Made by a program: the position numbers and the translations under genes. From contig CM061132.1 in assembly GCA_030789695.1 (NCBI GenBank), forward strand, positions 28,925,858 to 28,989,857: a stretch of 64,000 bases of DNA, in the 5' to 3' direction. How positions within the stretch are numbered: position 1 is the stretch's first letter; each line of letters begins with the position of its first letter. The stretch is from Scilla litardierei (lineage: Eukaryota; Streptophyta; Magnoliopsida; Asparagales; Asparagaceae). The notes below the pieces were generated by a model. That model was not told where the DNA came from. It made no database searches and was given only the letters and a program-made list of their open reading frames with translations. Below, in pieces: positions 21,395 to 31,951 of the stretch.

Positions 21395-21930
21395 GAGTTA
21401 GCCGTCGCTGAAAGTCCCAGATCTGAAATTCTCAGATCCAGATCTGAAAGTCCCAGATCTGAAATTCTCAGATCCAGATCTGAAAGTCTCAGATCTGAAA
21501 TTCTCATATCCAGATCTGAAATTCTCAGATCCAGATCAGAAAGTCTCAGATCTGAAAATTGCAGATCTGGATCTGAGACTTTCAGATCTGGATCTGAAAG
21601 ATCTGGATCTGAGAATTTCAGATCTGAGACTTTCTGATCTGGATCTGAAAGATCTGGATCTGAGAATTTCAGATCTGGATATGAGAATTTCAGATCTGAG
21701 AATTTCAGATCTGGATCTGAGAATTTCAGATCTGGGACTTTCAGATCTGGATCTGAGACTTTCAGATCTTGATCTGAAAGATCTGGATCTGAGAATTTCA
21801 GATCTGGATCTGAGAATTTCGGATCTGAGACTTTCAGATCTGGATCTGAAAATTTCAGATCTGGATCTGTAACTTTCAGATCTGGGTCTGAGAATTTCAG
21901 ATCTGGATCTGAAAGATCTGAGGTGTCGCT
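21395..21930. repeat. Heptad-coding tandem array that inverts in its middle
   Basis: The array is built from 21-bp units (and shortened 12- and 15-bp units) containing AGATCTG and GATCCAGATCTG. In minus sense the right part encodes tandem SDPDLKF/SDPDLKV heptads. Left of about 21,555 the orientation flips: the plus strand reads CAGATCCAGATCTGAAA up to there and CTGGATCTGAGA after it. The unchanged minus frame then reads SDLDLRI instead. The units contain the palindromes AGATCT and CAGATCTG, so single strands of the array can pair with themselves. The minus frame stays open from 22,152 through the array to 21,388. Confidence 0.9.
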
Positions 21931-22299
21931 CTCCTCTTTCTCCACCTCATCTTCAGAGAAGTACCCATGAGACTTCATCAGATCGGAGTCCGCAGCTTCA
22001 TCAAGACCCAATGGTCTATAAGCTTGCTCCATGTAAAAGAAGACATAAAAATTTCTCGGATCATAATCCAAGATTTCTGACCCCAAATCTATGCATTTCC
22101 AATAGCGCCCAATCATCAGGTAACACCCGATCAAATTGGCTAAACATTGCAAGTGTTGAGCTTTCCCCCTGGCTACGGAAATGCAATCGTAATAAGATTT
22201 AGCAATTTCATATTAGCTAGCTGCATCATGAAATCTTTCATCTCGAAAGAGCTTGTTCCCTTGCCGCAGCGCCCGTGCCTGTTGTAGCAAATCACCCAT
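21930..22299 (-). pseudogene. Captured host TPR-protein fragment fused to the heptad array
   Basis: Minus-strand frame from ATG at 22,299, 12 bases inside the PBS, with one TAA at codon 30 (about 22,210-22,212), then open into the array. Three tetratricopeptide repeats are visible. TPR1 contains ALRQGNKLFRDERFHDAAS. TPR2 contains LQCLANLIGCYLMIGRYWKC followed by ILDYDP. TPR3 contains EQAYRPLGLDEAADSDLMKS. The G-N-K-L-F and the N-L..CYL pattern resemble Hsp70/Hsp90-binding three-TPR clamps; plant OEP61-type receptors are the nearest family I recall, but Lys/Arg residues expected in TPR3 are missing. The fragment has no introns, which suits capture of an mRNA during reverse transcription. TPR domains are not part of retrotransposon proteins, so host origin is inferred with good confidence; the exact donor is not known. 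Confidence 0.75.
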
Positions 22300-22310
22300 G
22301 GATCGTAGAT

Positions 22311-22322
22311 GCTCTGATACCA
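22311..22322 (-). other. Primer-binding site of the composite element
   Basis: In minus sense TGGTATCAGAGC, a perfect tRNA-iMet match, three bases from the 5' LTR end. Confidence 0.95.
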
Positions 22323-22325
22323 ATT

Positions 22326-22704
22326 TGATACGATTTGGATCGTATCAAGGGAAAATCAGCGAAGAAAAGGAATAAAAATTGGAAAAGATGAGATTTTTAT
22401 TGGATTTTTGAGAAAGAACAAGATCTACTAGCAAGATAAATTGAGTCCTTTCGAGAGGAACTCGCTCTCCTAACTTTGATGAACGGATCAAAGCCTAAAA
22501 CCCTCACAAATGACACTTAGAATGTTCTTCACAGAATAAGCATGCCTCTCATGACGGCTAACCCTAGATATAAATAGAAAAACCTAGGAATAAAATAACA
22601 TAACAAAAGACTAATCTGCCCTTCGACGCCTCCGATAGTAAGTGACCCATCCGCCTTGGGTCCCGCCTGGACCCGTGCCTGCCTCGGAGGGTGCAGCCGT
22701 ATCA
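22326..22704 (-). repeat. 5' LTR (right) of the composite chromovirus
   Basis: 379 bp with the same termini and end hairpin as the other two copies. It abuts the right TTCGT duplication (22,705-22,709). Confidence 0.95.
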
Positions 22705-22709
22705 TTCGT
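22705..22709. repeat. Target-site duplication, right copy (TTCGT)
   Basis: Exact repeat of 13,271-13,275. The old copia resumes immediately after it. Confidence 0.92.
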
Positions 22710-23595
22710 CTACCAGTATTGGAGGATGATCATCAAGGTACAATACTGGTTGATGTTCCTACAAGTGATATTCAAGCAGAAGGACAAGTGAGTAAGTACC
22801 ATCATAGTCACCAACAGAGCCTCTGATGAGATGATCTAAGACCAACACAAAGTTTCCAACATATGCACTTTTAATGTGTTATTTAAAAGGAGCGAACCTA
22901 AAGACTATTAAGAAGTTATTTATTGAATGGCTTTAGTTATGCAAGAAGAGATACAATCATCATAAGAAAATCACACATATGATTTGGCAAAGTTGCCTAC
23001 GGATTAAAAAAGCAACGAAGAATGAGTTTACGGAATGACTCAAAAAATACCTCATAGCCAAGATACAAAGTAATGGTAATTGTGAAATGTTTTGATCAGA
23101 AGAAACATATTGATTTTGATGAGATTTTTCTCCGATATTGAAGATGTCTTTAAGTTAAGTTGTTTTGGTATTAGCTACAAGTTTGAATTTGAAAATTGAA
23201 CAATTTGATGTGAAAACTATATTTTCCATGATGATTTAGAAGAAGAAATCTGCATCAAGTAACTCCAAGCAACTTCAAGGATTTAAAAAAGGCAAAGAAA
23301 ATCGGGTTTGCATGTAAAGAAAAACCTTATATTGCCTCAAGCATTCACCAAAAAGTGGTATATGAAGTTTAACCTCTTCATACTTCATCAAGTACAACAA
23401 GACCAATTCTCACTAGTGTGTACTATGTAGTGTGTACTATCAAAGATTTAATAGTAATTCTATTGTTCAATGTTGATGGCATGATTATTACTGATCATGA
23501 TGCTAGTAAGATTGACAGGCTAAAATATAATCTAAGCAAGTACTTTGCTAAGAAAGACTTAGAATCGATGAAGCAAATTCTTGGTAAGAAAATTT
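22710..23595 (+). pseudogene. Old copia RT, decayed (continuation after the chromovirus)
   Basis: Continues the old copia after the chromovirus. The inter-domain region is followed by an RT start resembling MQEEIQSS (about 22,935-22,960), HIDFDEIF near 23,109 and a palm segment, FNVDGMIITDHDASKIDRLK, at 23,466-23,525. The YVDD box reads NVDG, so the catalytic pair is gone. The last codons before the SIRE element read MKQILGKKIL, the copia block just after the palm. RNase H is not found until 35,259, with a large piece missing. Confidence 0.75.
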
Positions 23596-25527
23596 TGTTG
23601 AGTATTGGACTTCTCCCTGCTTGGTGTTAATGATGAGCAAACATAAATACTTATGACTAATCTCCTATTTGCAGTTAATCTATTGCCTAAGCTATCATGA
23701 AGATCAATTAGCAATGGATGTCACTCAAACATCAATAAAGGTAAGAAAAAAGAATTGGATGATCAAAAATGGTGATTGAAGCTCCTAGAAGACTTCAAAC
23801 TCATACTTTGGATTGAAGAGAGAGTTCTACATAATGTAATCTTCCTTTTCTCTTCTAGTTGTAGCTTAGAAGTAGAACTATGTTGGAGCGCACACACATC
23901 TTCATTTCAATTATAGGAAATCATTAGATCACTTTTCCTTAGACTCCTATTTAATTTTCCCAAGCATGTGCAAATTGTGATTTCAACAGTCGACTGCTGA
24001 ACGTTTTACAGTCGCCTGTCTCAAAACAGTCGACCGTGTTTTGTTCTACAGTCACATGTTATGCACATACTTAATCAGTTGATTTTTGGTCTTTCTAAGC
24101 TTCAATTCTTTCAGGCGACTGTTGTACATTTTACAGGCGCCTGTCCAAGAGACAGATGACTGTGATTTGTTAATCAGTCGCATGTCTATCTTCAGCCCAA
24201 AGATCATTTTCATATTCATCTGGACAGTCGACTGTTGTTGTATTTACAGTTGCATGTCCAAGGCGCAGTCGACTGTAAATGCTTCAACAGTCGCATGTTC
24301 ATGATTCCTCTGCAGAATCTGCTCTCTGAAATGTTTAACATTTTAGTGCCAGTCGACTGATGTTGAATTTACAGTCGACTGTCCAATGGAACGTCGGCTG
24401 TCAATGCTTCAACCGGCATCTGTCTTTGAGCTCTCTGCAGACTCAACTCTCTGAAAAATGTCAATGTTTGTGACAGTCGACTGATGTTGATTTCACAGTC
24501 GCCTGCCCATGGCATAAGCGCCTGTGTATTCCACATCAGTCGCATGTCCTGTCTGCCCAGTATTTTTTGAGATTTTCTCAGCTTACCCATATTGCGGCCA
24601 GTCACCTGTAGAAGGAATTACAGTCGTTGGTTGATTTTACAGTCGACTGTCTTCTCTTCATCAGTCGACTGTCCACGTGGTAAGTTACCGTTTGAATTCT
24701 CACCTACCCTCTGACACAGTGTAGCAATCGACTGTATTTTGTTCAACAGTCGACTGTCGCGTGTGTAAATTCTATACGTTGGCTTTTTTCTCCACGGATT
24801 TCAAAGGGGTTTTTGGGGAATCTGTTTGTGGGATTGAGAAACCTACAAAGGCAGCCTCTACTGTTCCATTGAGAGGTTACCAACTTACTTGCTCAACCAT
24901 TCAAGCTTTTAATCTTCTTGATCAAAGCTTTCAAATCCTAAAGCCCTAGAATTCCTATCTTTCAATCTCTTGCTCCCCAACCTAGAATCAAAGAGAAATC
25001 TTCTAGGCAATTGGTGCTGTTAAGAGAAAGGGCTTTCCTCTCTTCCAAGAGAAACATCAACACACAACACACTTACTCCTTCAAGTTCTACTTCAAGGCA
25101 TAGGTGATTTTATGTGTTGTCATTTCAATATTTCATCACTTTCGTTATTAGATTAACTCTCGTGTTGTGGGAGTGTTTTGCTTGCTCCCAAGTTGTGGGA
25201 GTCAAGGACATCGAGTGTACTTCGACTTCACTTGTAGGATTGCTACAAGTGGGTTTAAAGGAAACCTCAAGTTAGGATTCTAACTTGAGTATCCGATGGT
25301 ATCCAGGTGGAAGGGACGTAGGATTATCGGGAACAAGTCAGGAGTTGACTTGGGTAAACCGAACCCTTGAAACATCATTGTGTTTGCATTGTTTCATTTT
25401 TAGGGTTTATTTTCATTCCGCATTAATTGTTGGTTAGGAATTTTATTTGGTGTAATTATCATTTTAAATTGTATAAACGCTATTCAACACCCCTTCTAGT
25501 GTTTTCGTCATAGCCAGGGATCTTACA
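23596..25527 (+). repeat. 5' LTR of the plus-strand SIRE element (1,932 bp)
   Basis: TGTTGAGTATTGG to ATCTTACA. The TATA position reads CTACAAAGG (about 24,850) where the 3' LTR has CTATAAAGG, so the 5' promoter may be weakened. It holds the CAGTCGACTG motif array. Confidence 0.88.
23986..24757. repeat. Array of palindromic CAGTCGACTG motifs in the 5' LTR
   Basis: I count nine exact CAGTCGACTG copies plus many variants (CAGTCGCCTG, CAGTCGCATG, CAGGCGACTG), spaced roughly 25-50 bases and separated by unrelated AT-rich text. It lies upstream of the TATA position, in U3. Repeated palindromic motifs in U3 could be regulatory-factor sites; this is inference. Confidence 0.85.
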
Positions 25528-25529
25528 TT

Positions 25530-25541
25530 TGTTATCAAAGC
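25530..25541 (+). other. Primer-binding site of the plus-strand SIRE element
   Basis: TGTTATCAAAGC, two mismatches from the tRNA-iMet complement, just after the LTR. Confidence 0.75.
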
Positions 25542-25555
25542 ACTGGTTCATAGCT

Positions 25556-27750
25556 ATGGCATCCAACAACAACAACTTTCCTCCACCGACTTTGTTCAAC
25601 AATCACGACCGTGATGGCGCGTCCACCGTCTTCGAAGGACAATCAACAGTTCGTCCTTCGCGCTTCAATGGCACGAATTTCGGCTATTGGAAATGCCAGA
25701 TGGAGACGTTTCTGAGGAGTGCTTCTCTTTGGAGAACCATCCACAAGGAATACGTCGAACCCTCCGAAGAGGATTTTGACAAATGGACGCCCTCCGAGAA
25801 GTCCGCCGAAGTCAACAACGCCAAGGCAAAGAACGCTCTTCATTGTGCGTTGGATTCAGATGAGTTCAACAAGATATGCACATGTAAGAGCGCATGTCAA
25901 ATTTGGAACCATCTAGTCATTACCCATGAGGGAACGAATAAGGTAAAATTATCTAAACTATATGTTGTGCAAAATTTCGATATGTTTCCCATGCAGGATA
26001 ATGAGAGCATAGCAACGATGTACGGACGTTTTACCGGCATCACCAATGAACACGAAGCTCTTGGACAAGTCTACACCCAACAAGAGAAGGTGAGAAAGAT
26101 CATAATGTGAATGACCTCCAAATAGGAACGAAGAGCTATCGCCATTGAGGAGGTCAACGACATGAAGAATTACACAGTCGTAAATTTCATCGGTACTCTC
26201 ATGTCTTACGAAGTAAGACGGGAGAACCGATTGAAGATTCGAACTATGATGAACCCTACGGAGGCCAAGAAGAAAGCGTTAGCATTCAAAGCTAATTCTT
26301 CATCCTCCGATAGTAAAGAATCAGAAAACGAGATGGACTTGGAGGAAATGACTCAAATGGCGAAGAGGTTCCAACGCTTCTTTCGCAAAGGTAAATTTCC
26401 CTCCAAGAATAAATTTGATTCTACTAACAACACTTCATCTCTTTGTTTTAAGTGTAACAAGCGAGGGCACATCAAGAAGGATTCCCGATGCTCCGAAACA
26501 AAGAGAAGTGGAAGGCTCCGAAGTACCACAAGTCCGACAAGTACAAGAAGGATAAGAAGAAAGAACTTGTCTGTACGTTTGATGATTCAAGTAGAGATTC
26601 CTCAAGTGAATCCAAGGATGAGAAGGGTGAAAGTGCCCACATGTGTTTCATGGCCCGAGAATATCCACTCTACAGTGAGAGTGATACTGACATCGATCAA
26701 CCCAATGTAACAATGGATGAACTACGTATTGCTAATGAAGAACTATTTTCTAAGTATCAATCTATAATACTTAGACATACTAGTTTAAAGAAATTGAATG
26801 TTAGCAAACCATTCATACCATGCATTATCAACAATGACATCATTGTTGATACACTCACACTTGAGAAAACCTCTTTGGTTTCTCAAAATGACATATTGAG
26901 AAATGAGGTGAATTCCCTCAAATCTCAACTAGATCAAACATATCCTAAGGATAATAGTGATCTAGCTTCACAAAACACACAATTGGGTATAGAGAATGAT
27001 TCTCTTAAAACCCACGTGCACGAGCTCAAAACACGGGTGTTCACCTTGGATACCAATATTTCTTCTCTTAAGGAGAAATATGAGCTCATGTCCTACCGAG
27101 TTATGATATTTAACAAAGGGAAAGGACAATTGGATGATTTGCTAGCAACCCAATTTCTGGCCACACATCGTGTTGGACTTGGTTTTGTGGAAGCGAATGC
27201 ATCCAATGCTCGCACCTCCTATAGTGGTATTACTATAAATTTTGTGAGGCCATCCTTCAGTGCATCCACAAGTGGTGTAACACTATTGGTAGCAAACCTA
27301 CCAAGAAAGCCACCACTTCACAATCTCCTCCTTTTGACAAGAAACCCACTAAGGGTGGATACCAAAAGAGCGGACATGCTTATATGTACACCAACCTTCA
27401 TCCACGTAGGAAATCTTCTACTTCACAAGTGGACACTCATGACACTTTTTATGCTCCACACCCACGGACACGTGCAAACCCACACATGAGAAATACTCAT
27501 GCACGTGCCCATACATGCTCATATGCTCATACGCATCATTCTTCCATGTATGCACATCCACTTCATGTTATGCATGCCTCATATGTTTCATATAACATGC
27601 ATGTACCTAAGTATGCATACAACCCTTATATGTGCAAAGCTTATCCACCTCCATCTTCATATGCTAGAACGCATGTTCCTATGAAGCGCGCACCACATAG
27701 AAATCAATCAATTGTGCATGCAACTAGGAAAAGGACTCCCAAAACATAAA
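25556..27750 (+). pseudogene. gag: SIRE-type Gag, broken
   Basis: Starts MASNNNNFPPPTLFNNHD 15 bases after the PBS. The Gag core (to about 26,110) carries the typical FNGTNFGYWKCQMETFL segment. In-frame stops lie at 26,108-26,110 and about 26,126. The zinc knuckle CFKCNKRGHIKKD at 26,448-26,488 loses its frame just before its last Cys. The following frame (26,488-27,489) has a Lys-rich stretch and then a coiled-coil-like segment (about 26,700-27,110). A His/Tyr-rich low-complexity tail with repeated HAR/HTH units lies at 27,440-27,700 in another frame. Gag would form the particle; this copy cannot make it intact. Confidence 0.82.
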
Positions 27751-27839
27751 CAATTTGGGGTCCTAAGAACACTAGCTTAAATGATAGGAATGCTTATATT
27801 GATTCCTATTTTCATGATGTTATAAATAGTGGTAATTAT

Positions 27840-29115
27840 GTTGGGAAGCGGAAGTCCACTTGGACTTGGCTTCCAAAGGGCTAATCCCCTTGGACCTAAC
27901 AAAAATTGGGTACCATGAGCTTATGGTATATTATGTAGGTACCCAAGAAAAAGAAAGAGCAATAAACGTCATATTGGCTCTAAAAGGAAAGGATGAATAC
28001 TCGACAATGGTTGCTCCAAACACATCACGGAAGATCCATCATTGCTCTCCGAAGTGATTAGCATCAAGGATGGTGAAATGGTCACTTTTGGAGGTAATCA
28101 AAAGAGAACCATCATTGGAGTAGGTAAAGTCGGTAATCCTTCCAAACCACTTATTACACATGTTTATTTAGTCAGTGGTTTATGTCATAACCTTATCTCC
28201 ATTAGTCAACTTTGTGACAAAGGTTACAAGGTTAACTTTGGAGATGGTATGTGTGAAATTGTACATTTTGATTCACATGTTTTATTTACCGATATTAGGC
28301 GTAAAAATATTTATTAATTGAGCTTGCCTAAAACCGTATAACATTGCTTAGTTGCTAATACAAATGAACAACTATTATGGCATCGCCGTTTTGGTCATGT
28401 TCATTTTAAGCACTTATATAAGTTAGCTAAGCATGATCTAGTAAAAGGTTTTTTCCAAAAATTACTTTTAGTAAGAAAAACTTTTGTGATTCATGTCAAA
28501 GTGGTAAACTTAGTGAATCATCTTTCAAATTTAAAGAAGGCATAACTTCTAGGAGGCCCTTAGAATTACTTCATCTAGATTTATTTGGGCCAACTAGAAC
28601 CGCCTCTTTAGGTAATGCTCATTATGGATTAGTTGTCGTTGACGACTTCTCTAGATTTACTTGGGTTTCATTTTTAACTAATAAGAATGAAGCATTTGAA
28701 GAGTTTACCATATTTACTAAGAAGATTCAAAATTTCTTAGGATCCACCATTATCATTATTCGTAGTGATCATGGAGGAGAATTTGAGAATGAGTCTTTCA
28801 CAAAGTTTTGTGATGACAACGGGATTACTCACAATTTCTCTTTTTCTCGCGCACCACCTCAAAATGTTGTTGTAAAGAGAAAGAATAGGATCCTAATTAA
28901 GTGTGCTCGTACCATGCTCCATAATAGTCATCTTGGACTACAATTTTGGACAGAGGCGGTGCACACGGCATGTTATGTGCTTAATAGAATCCTAGTGAGA
29001 CCGAGAACGAACAAAACTTGTTTGAGTTATTTTATGACAAAAAGCCACAAGTTAAACATTTTCGTGTTTTTGGTTCAAAATGTTTTATCAAGAACACTTT
29101 TGGTAATTTAGATAA
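27840..29115 (+). pseudogene. pol: SIRE-type protease/integrase, broken
   Basis: The Gag-pre-integrase part reads GKVGNPSKPLITHVYLVSGL and LISISQLCDKGYKVNF at about 28,125-28,250, followed by LWHRRFGHVHFKHLYKLAKH at 28,377. The integrase core is recognisable near 28,570-28,900 in shifting frames (LLHLDLFGPT-like, VVDDFSRFTWV, SDHGGEFENESF) and the NSHLGLQFWTEAVHTACYVL block is at 28,920-28,990. Several stops and frameshifts. Integrase would carry out cDNA insertion. Confidence 0.78.
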
Positions 29116-29117
29116 AT

Positions 29118-31060
29118 TTGAGCCAAGATCTGATGAAGGAATTTGTTGGATATTCCACATGTAACAAAGCCTACCGGATATATAACAAAACCTCTTCAAC
29201 GATTGAGAAATCACGATACGTATCATTTTATGAAGATTTTGATTTACCTCATGATGATAGTGTAGATGTTTTATGTGATTCCTTTAATAATGTTAAAATC
29301 AATGATTTTATTATTGAGACTAACAATACTAATGAAATTGTTGAAGATGTTCCAAGTGATGCAGGGATTCCAAAAGCTTACACTATCGTTCATAACCATC
29401 CCCATAACCTAATTATTGGAGATATTGGTGTGGGTGTTCGAACGAGGTCAAGAATTGATGAATTCTCTCACTGCACATTTGTCTCTACTATGGAGCCAAA
29501 GAACATCCAAGAAGCGTGTGAAGATAGCTCTTGGATAGTTGCAATGGAAGAAGAACTCATGCAATTTGAGAGAAATGAAGTTTGGGAGCTCGTTCCTCTT
29601 CCAAGTGGTCACCAAGTGATTGGGACCAAGTGGATCTTCAAGAACAAGACCGATAAGAACGAGGTCATCACAAGGAACAAAGTAAGGTTAGTAGCTCAAG
29701 GCTATCAGCAAGAAGAAGGTATCGATTTCGAAGAATCTTTTACCCACGTAGCTAGATTAGAAGCTATTAGATTACTTTTATATTTTGCATCCCATAAAAA
29801 TTTTAAGTTATTTCAAATGGATGTTAAAAGTGCATTTTTAAATGGAATTGATAATGAAGAAGTTTATGTTTCTCAACCACCCGGTTTCATTCATGAAAAA
29901 TTTCCAAATTATGTTTTCAAACTTAAGAAAGCGTTATATGGGTTGAGACAAGCTCCTAGAGCTTGGTATGATCGACTCAAAACCTTTCTTTTGGATTTAG
30001 GTTTTAAAATGGGTGAAGTTGATTCAACTCTTTTCATTAAAGATTATGAAAATAACATCCTTTTAATTCAAGTTTATGTATACGATATTATATTTGGTTC
30101 GACTAACTTTAATCTTTGCCAAGAATTTTCTAAGTCTATGAAGGATGAATTCGAAATGAGCCATATGGGTGAGCTCAACTACTTCCTTAGACTTCAAATT
30201 CGACAAATGAAGGATGAGACTTTCATACATCAAACCAAGTACACCGGAGAGCTTATCAAGTGATTTGGGATGGAATCATCTTCAAGCAAAAGGACCCACA
30301 TGAGTACGACAACCCATCTACACAAGGATGAAAACGGAAAAGATGTAGACGTTCGTCTATATCGAAGTATGATCGGTAGCTTACCTTACTTAACTGCTAG
30401 TATGCCCGATATTATGTTTTCCGTATGCATGTGTGCTAGATATCAAGCTAGACCTAAAGAGTCACACTTGATTCGGTTAAACGAGCTTTTCGTTACCTCA
30501 ATCATTCACTAGATTATGGGTTACCCTATGTCTAGCACATATGAGTTAATCTCATATAGTGATGCCGATTTTGCCGGATGCAAATCCGATAGGAAGAGTA
30601 CTAGTGGCACTTGCCATTTTATAGGAAATTCCCTAGTTTCTTGGTTTTCCAAGAAACAGAACTCGGCATAATTGTCCACGACTGAAGCGGAATATATTGC
30701 GGCGGGTGTTGCATGTGCACAAGTTCTTTGAATGAGACATACACTTAAAGACTATTGAGTCAATTGTGATACTTGTCCTATCATGTTTGATAACCATAGT
30801 GCAATTTGTCTCTCCAAGAATCCGGTACATCACTCACATACCAAACACATAGATGTGAAACACCATTTTATTAATGATCATGTAGCTAAGAAGGACATCA
30901 TCTTAGAGTACATTGAAACCCAAAAACAAATAGCCAACATCTTCACTAAACCTCTTAAAGAAGATTCATGTGTGAGGTTGTGTGGAGAATTAGAGATTAT
31001 GGGTGAATCTGAATTGTATGAGTTCATACACTCATGTTATATCATGCTTGAACGCATATA
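29118..31060 (+). pseudogene. pol: SIRE-type RT and RNase H, catalytic box mutated
   Basis: A 381-codon open frame (29,118-30,263) holds the inter-domain region and [22 protein letters not shown] near 29,582, [15 protein letters not shown] near 29,800 and [19 protein letters not shown] near 29,925. The catalytic YVDD reads YVYD (30,075-30,086), so an essential Asp is lost. A stop at 30,261-30,263 separates the connection domain. RNase H continues through stops to about 31,060 and includes TKHIDVKHHFINDHVAKKD and IANIFTKPL. No active enzyme can be made from this copy. Confidence 0.88.
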
Positions 31061-31290
31061 ATCATTTTTACTTCTCTTGTTTTGATGAATTATATGTGTC
31101 ACATATATTTTCTTTTAGAGATGTATTTGAGATTTTGATGATTTCGATCGTTTGGATTGATCTAAGAGTTTTGTATGTTAATTTATAATATTTTGATAAT
31201 TGTTTTCTTGATTAGATTTGTGTTAGAGTATAGGTCCTAGGGTGAGATATCTCTATCCTCTGATTTTAACCTCACTGTGCATTTCTGGAT

Positions 31291-31870
31291 CAGGACAGAC
31301 GACTGTTATTCCTTCGACAGTCGACTGCCCAACTCTATTTTTCTGATACAGCAGACTGTATTTTTCGCACATGCGACTGATGAATATTTTACAGTCGACT
31401 GTCGATGTGATATGCGACTGCAATTTGGTCATCAGGCGCCTGTCCAAATCTTCAGAGGTCTCTGTTTTTATCTTCATATTATTGATTCTCTGTCAGACGA
31501 CTGATGTGTAAGGAACAGGCGACTGTCTCTCCGACAGGCGACTGTCACCAGTCGACTGTCTGTCAACGCAAGCTAATTTCTATCTTATCGACCAATCGAC
31601 TGACGATTGTTCATCAGTCGACTGTTTATTTCTGTGGCGGTTCGTTAACTTGATCTGAGCTGTCGATTTTTCGATCCAATGGCCCAGATTCTCTGGACCC
31701 CTTTTTATATCTTCAAGAACCGTCGATTCGTTTCAGATTTTCTCTCTCATCCAACGATCTTCCCTCGTCTTCCTCCTTTGAAAATCTACTGTTGATGTTG
31801 ATTTCTCTCCGATTCGAAGCTCCAGTCTCGATCACTCCTTTCGATCATACGATTGCTAGGTCGACTGTCT
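31291..31870. repeat. CAGTCGACTG motif array in the internal 3' region
   Basis: The same palindromic motif and variants found in both LTRs recur between RNase H and the extra open frame, for example near 31,318, 31,393, 31,551 and 31,615. The array therefore is not confined to the LTR. Confidence 0.8.
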
Positions 31871-31951
31871 CCCTCTCCGTCGTTCTCTTCGGATTAGGTT
31901 TCCTCGTCGATTTTCGTTCGTTTGTGCCCTAGTCTCTTTCGATCGATCTTC

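Larger units (their letters stand above)
13276..22704 (-). mobile_element. Composite chromovirus with inverted internal copy and captured TPR gene
   Basis: Read on the minus strand from 22,704: 5' LTR, PBS, captured TPR fragment, heptad array that flips orientation, then an inverted PBS, inverted LTR and inverted Pol end (21,394 down to 18,857), then Gag and full-length Pol in sense, and the 3' LTR (13,654-13,276). The outer edges carry TTCGT duplications. Each LTR is 379 bp. The inverted arms (13,276-15,798 and 18,857-21,379) are 2,523 bp each. The outer LTRs differ at about three positions, so the insertion is young, roughly 0.3 million years at a 1.3e-8 rate. Gag and Pol are broken by stops and frameshifts, so movement must have depended on another copy. 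Confidence 0.93.

Noticed and set aside
21681..21872. Plus-strand 63-codon frame with SDLDLRIS repeats
   Set aside because: Product of the inverted half of the heptad array; no start context or outside sequence, so not a separate gene.
21001..22704. Separate small element bounded by the internal and right LTRs
   Set aside because: These LTRs are inverted relative to each other and no target duplication surrounds them; TTCGT brackets the whole composite instead.
23986..24757. CRISPR-like array (regularly recurring short motif)
   Set aside because: Motif is only about 10 bases, spacing is irregular, it lies inside a plant LTR and has its counterpart in the other LTR.
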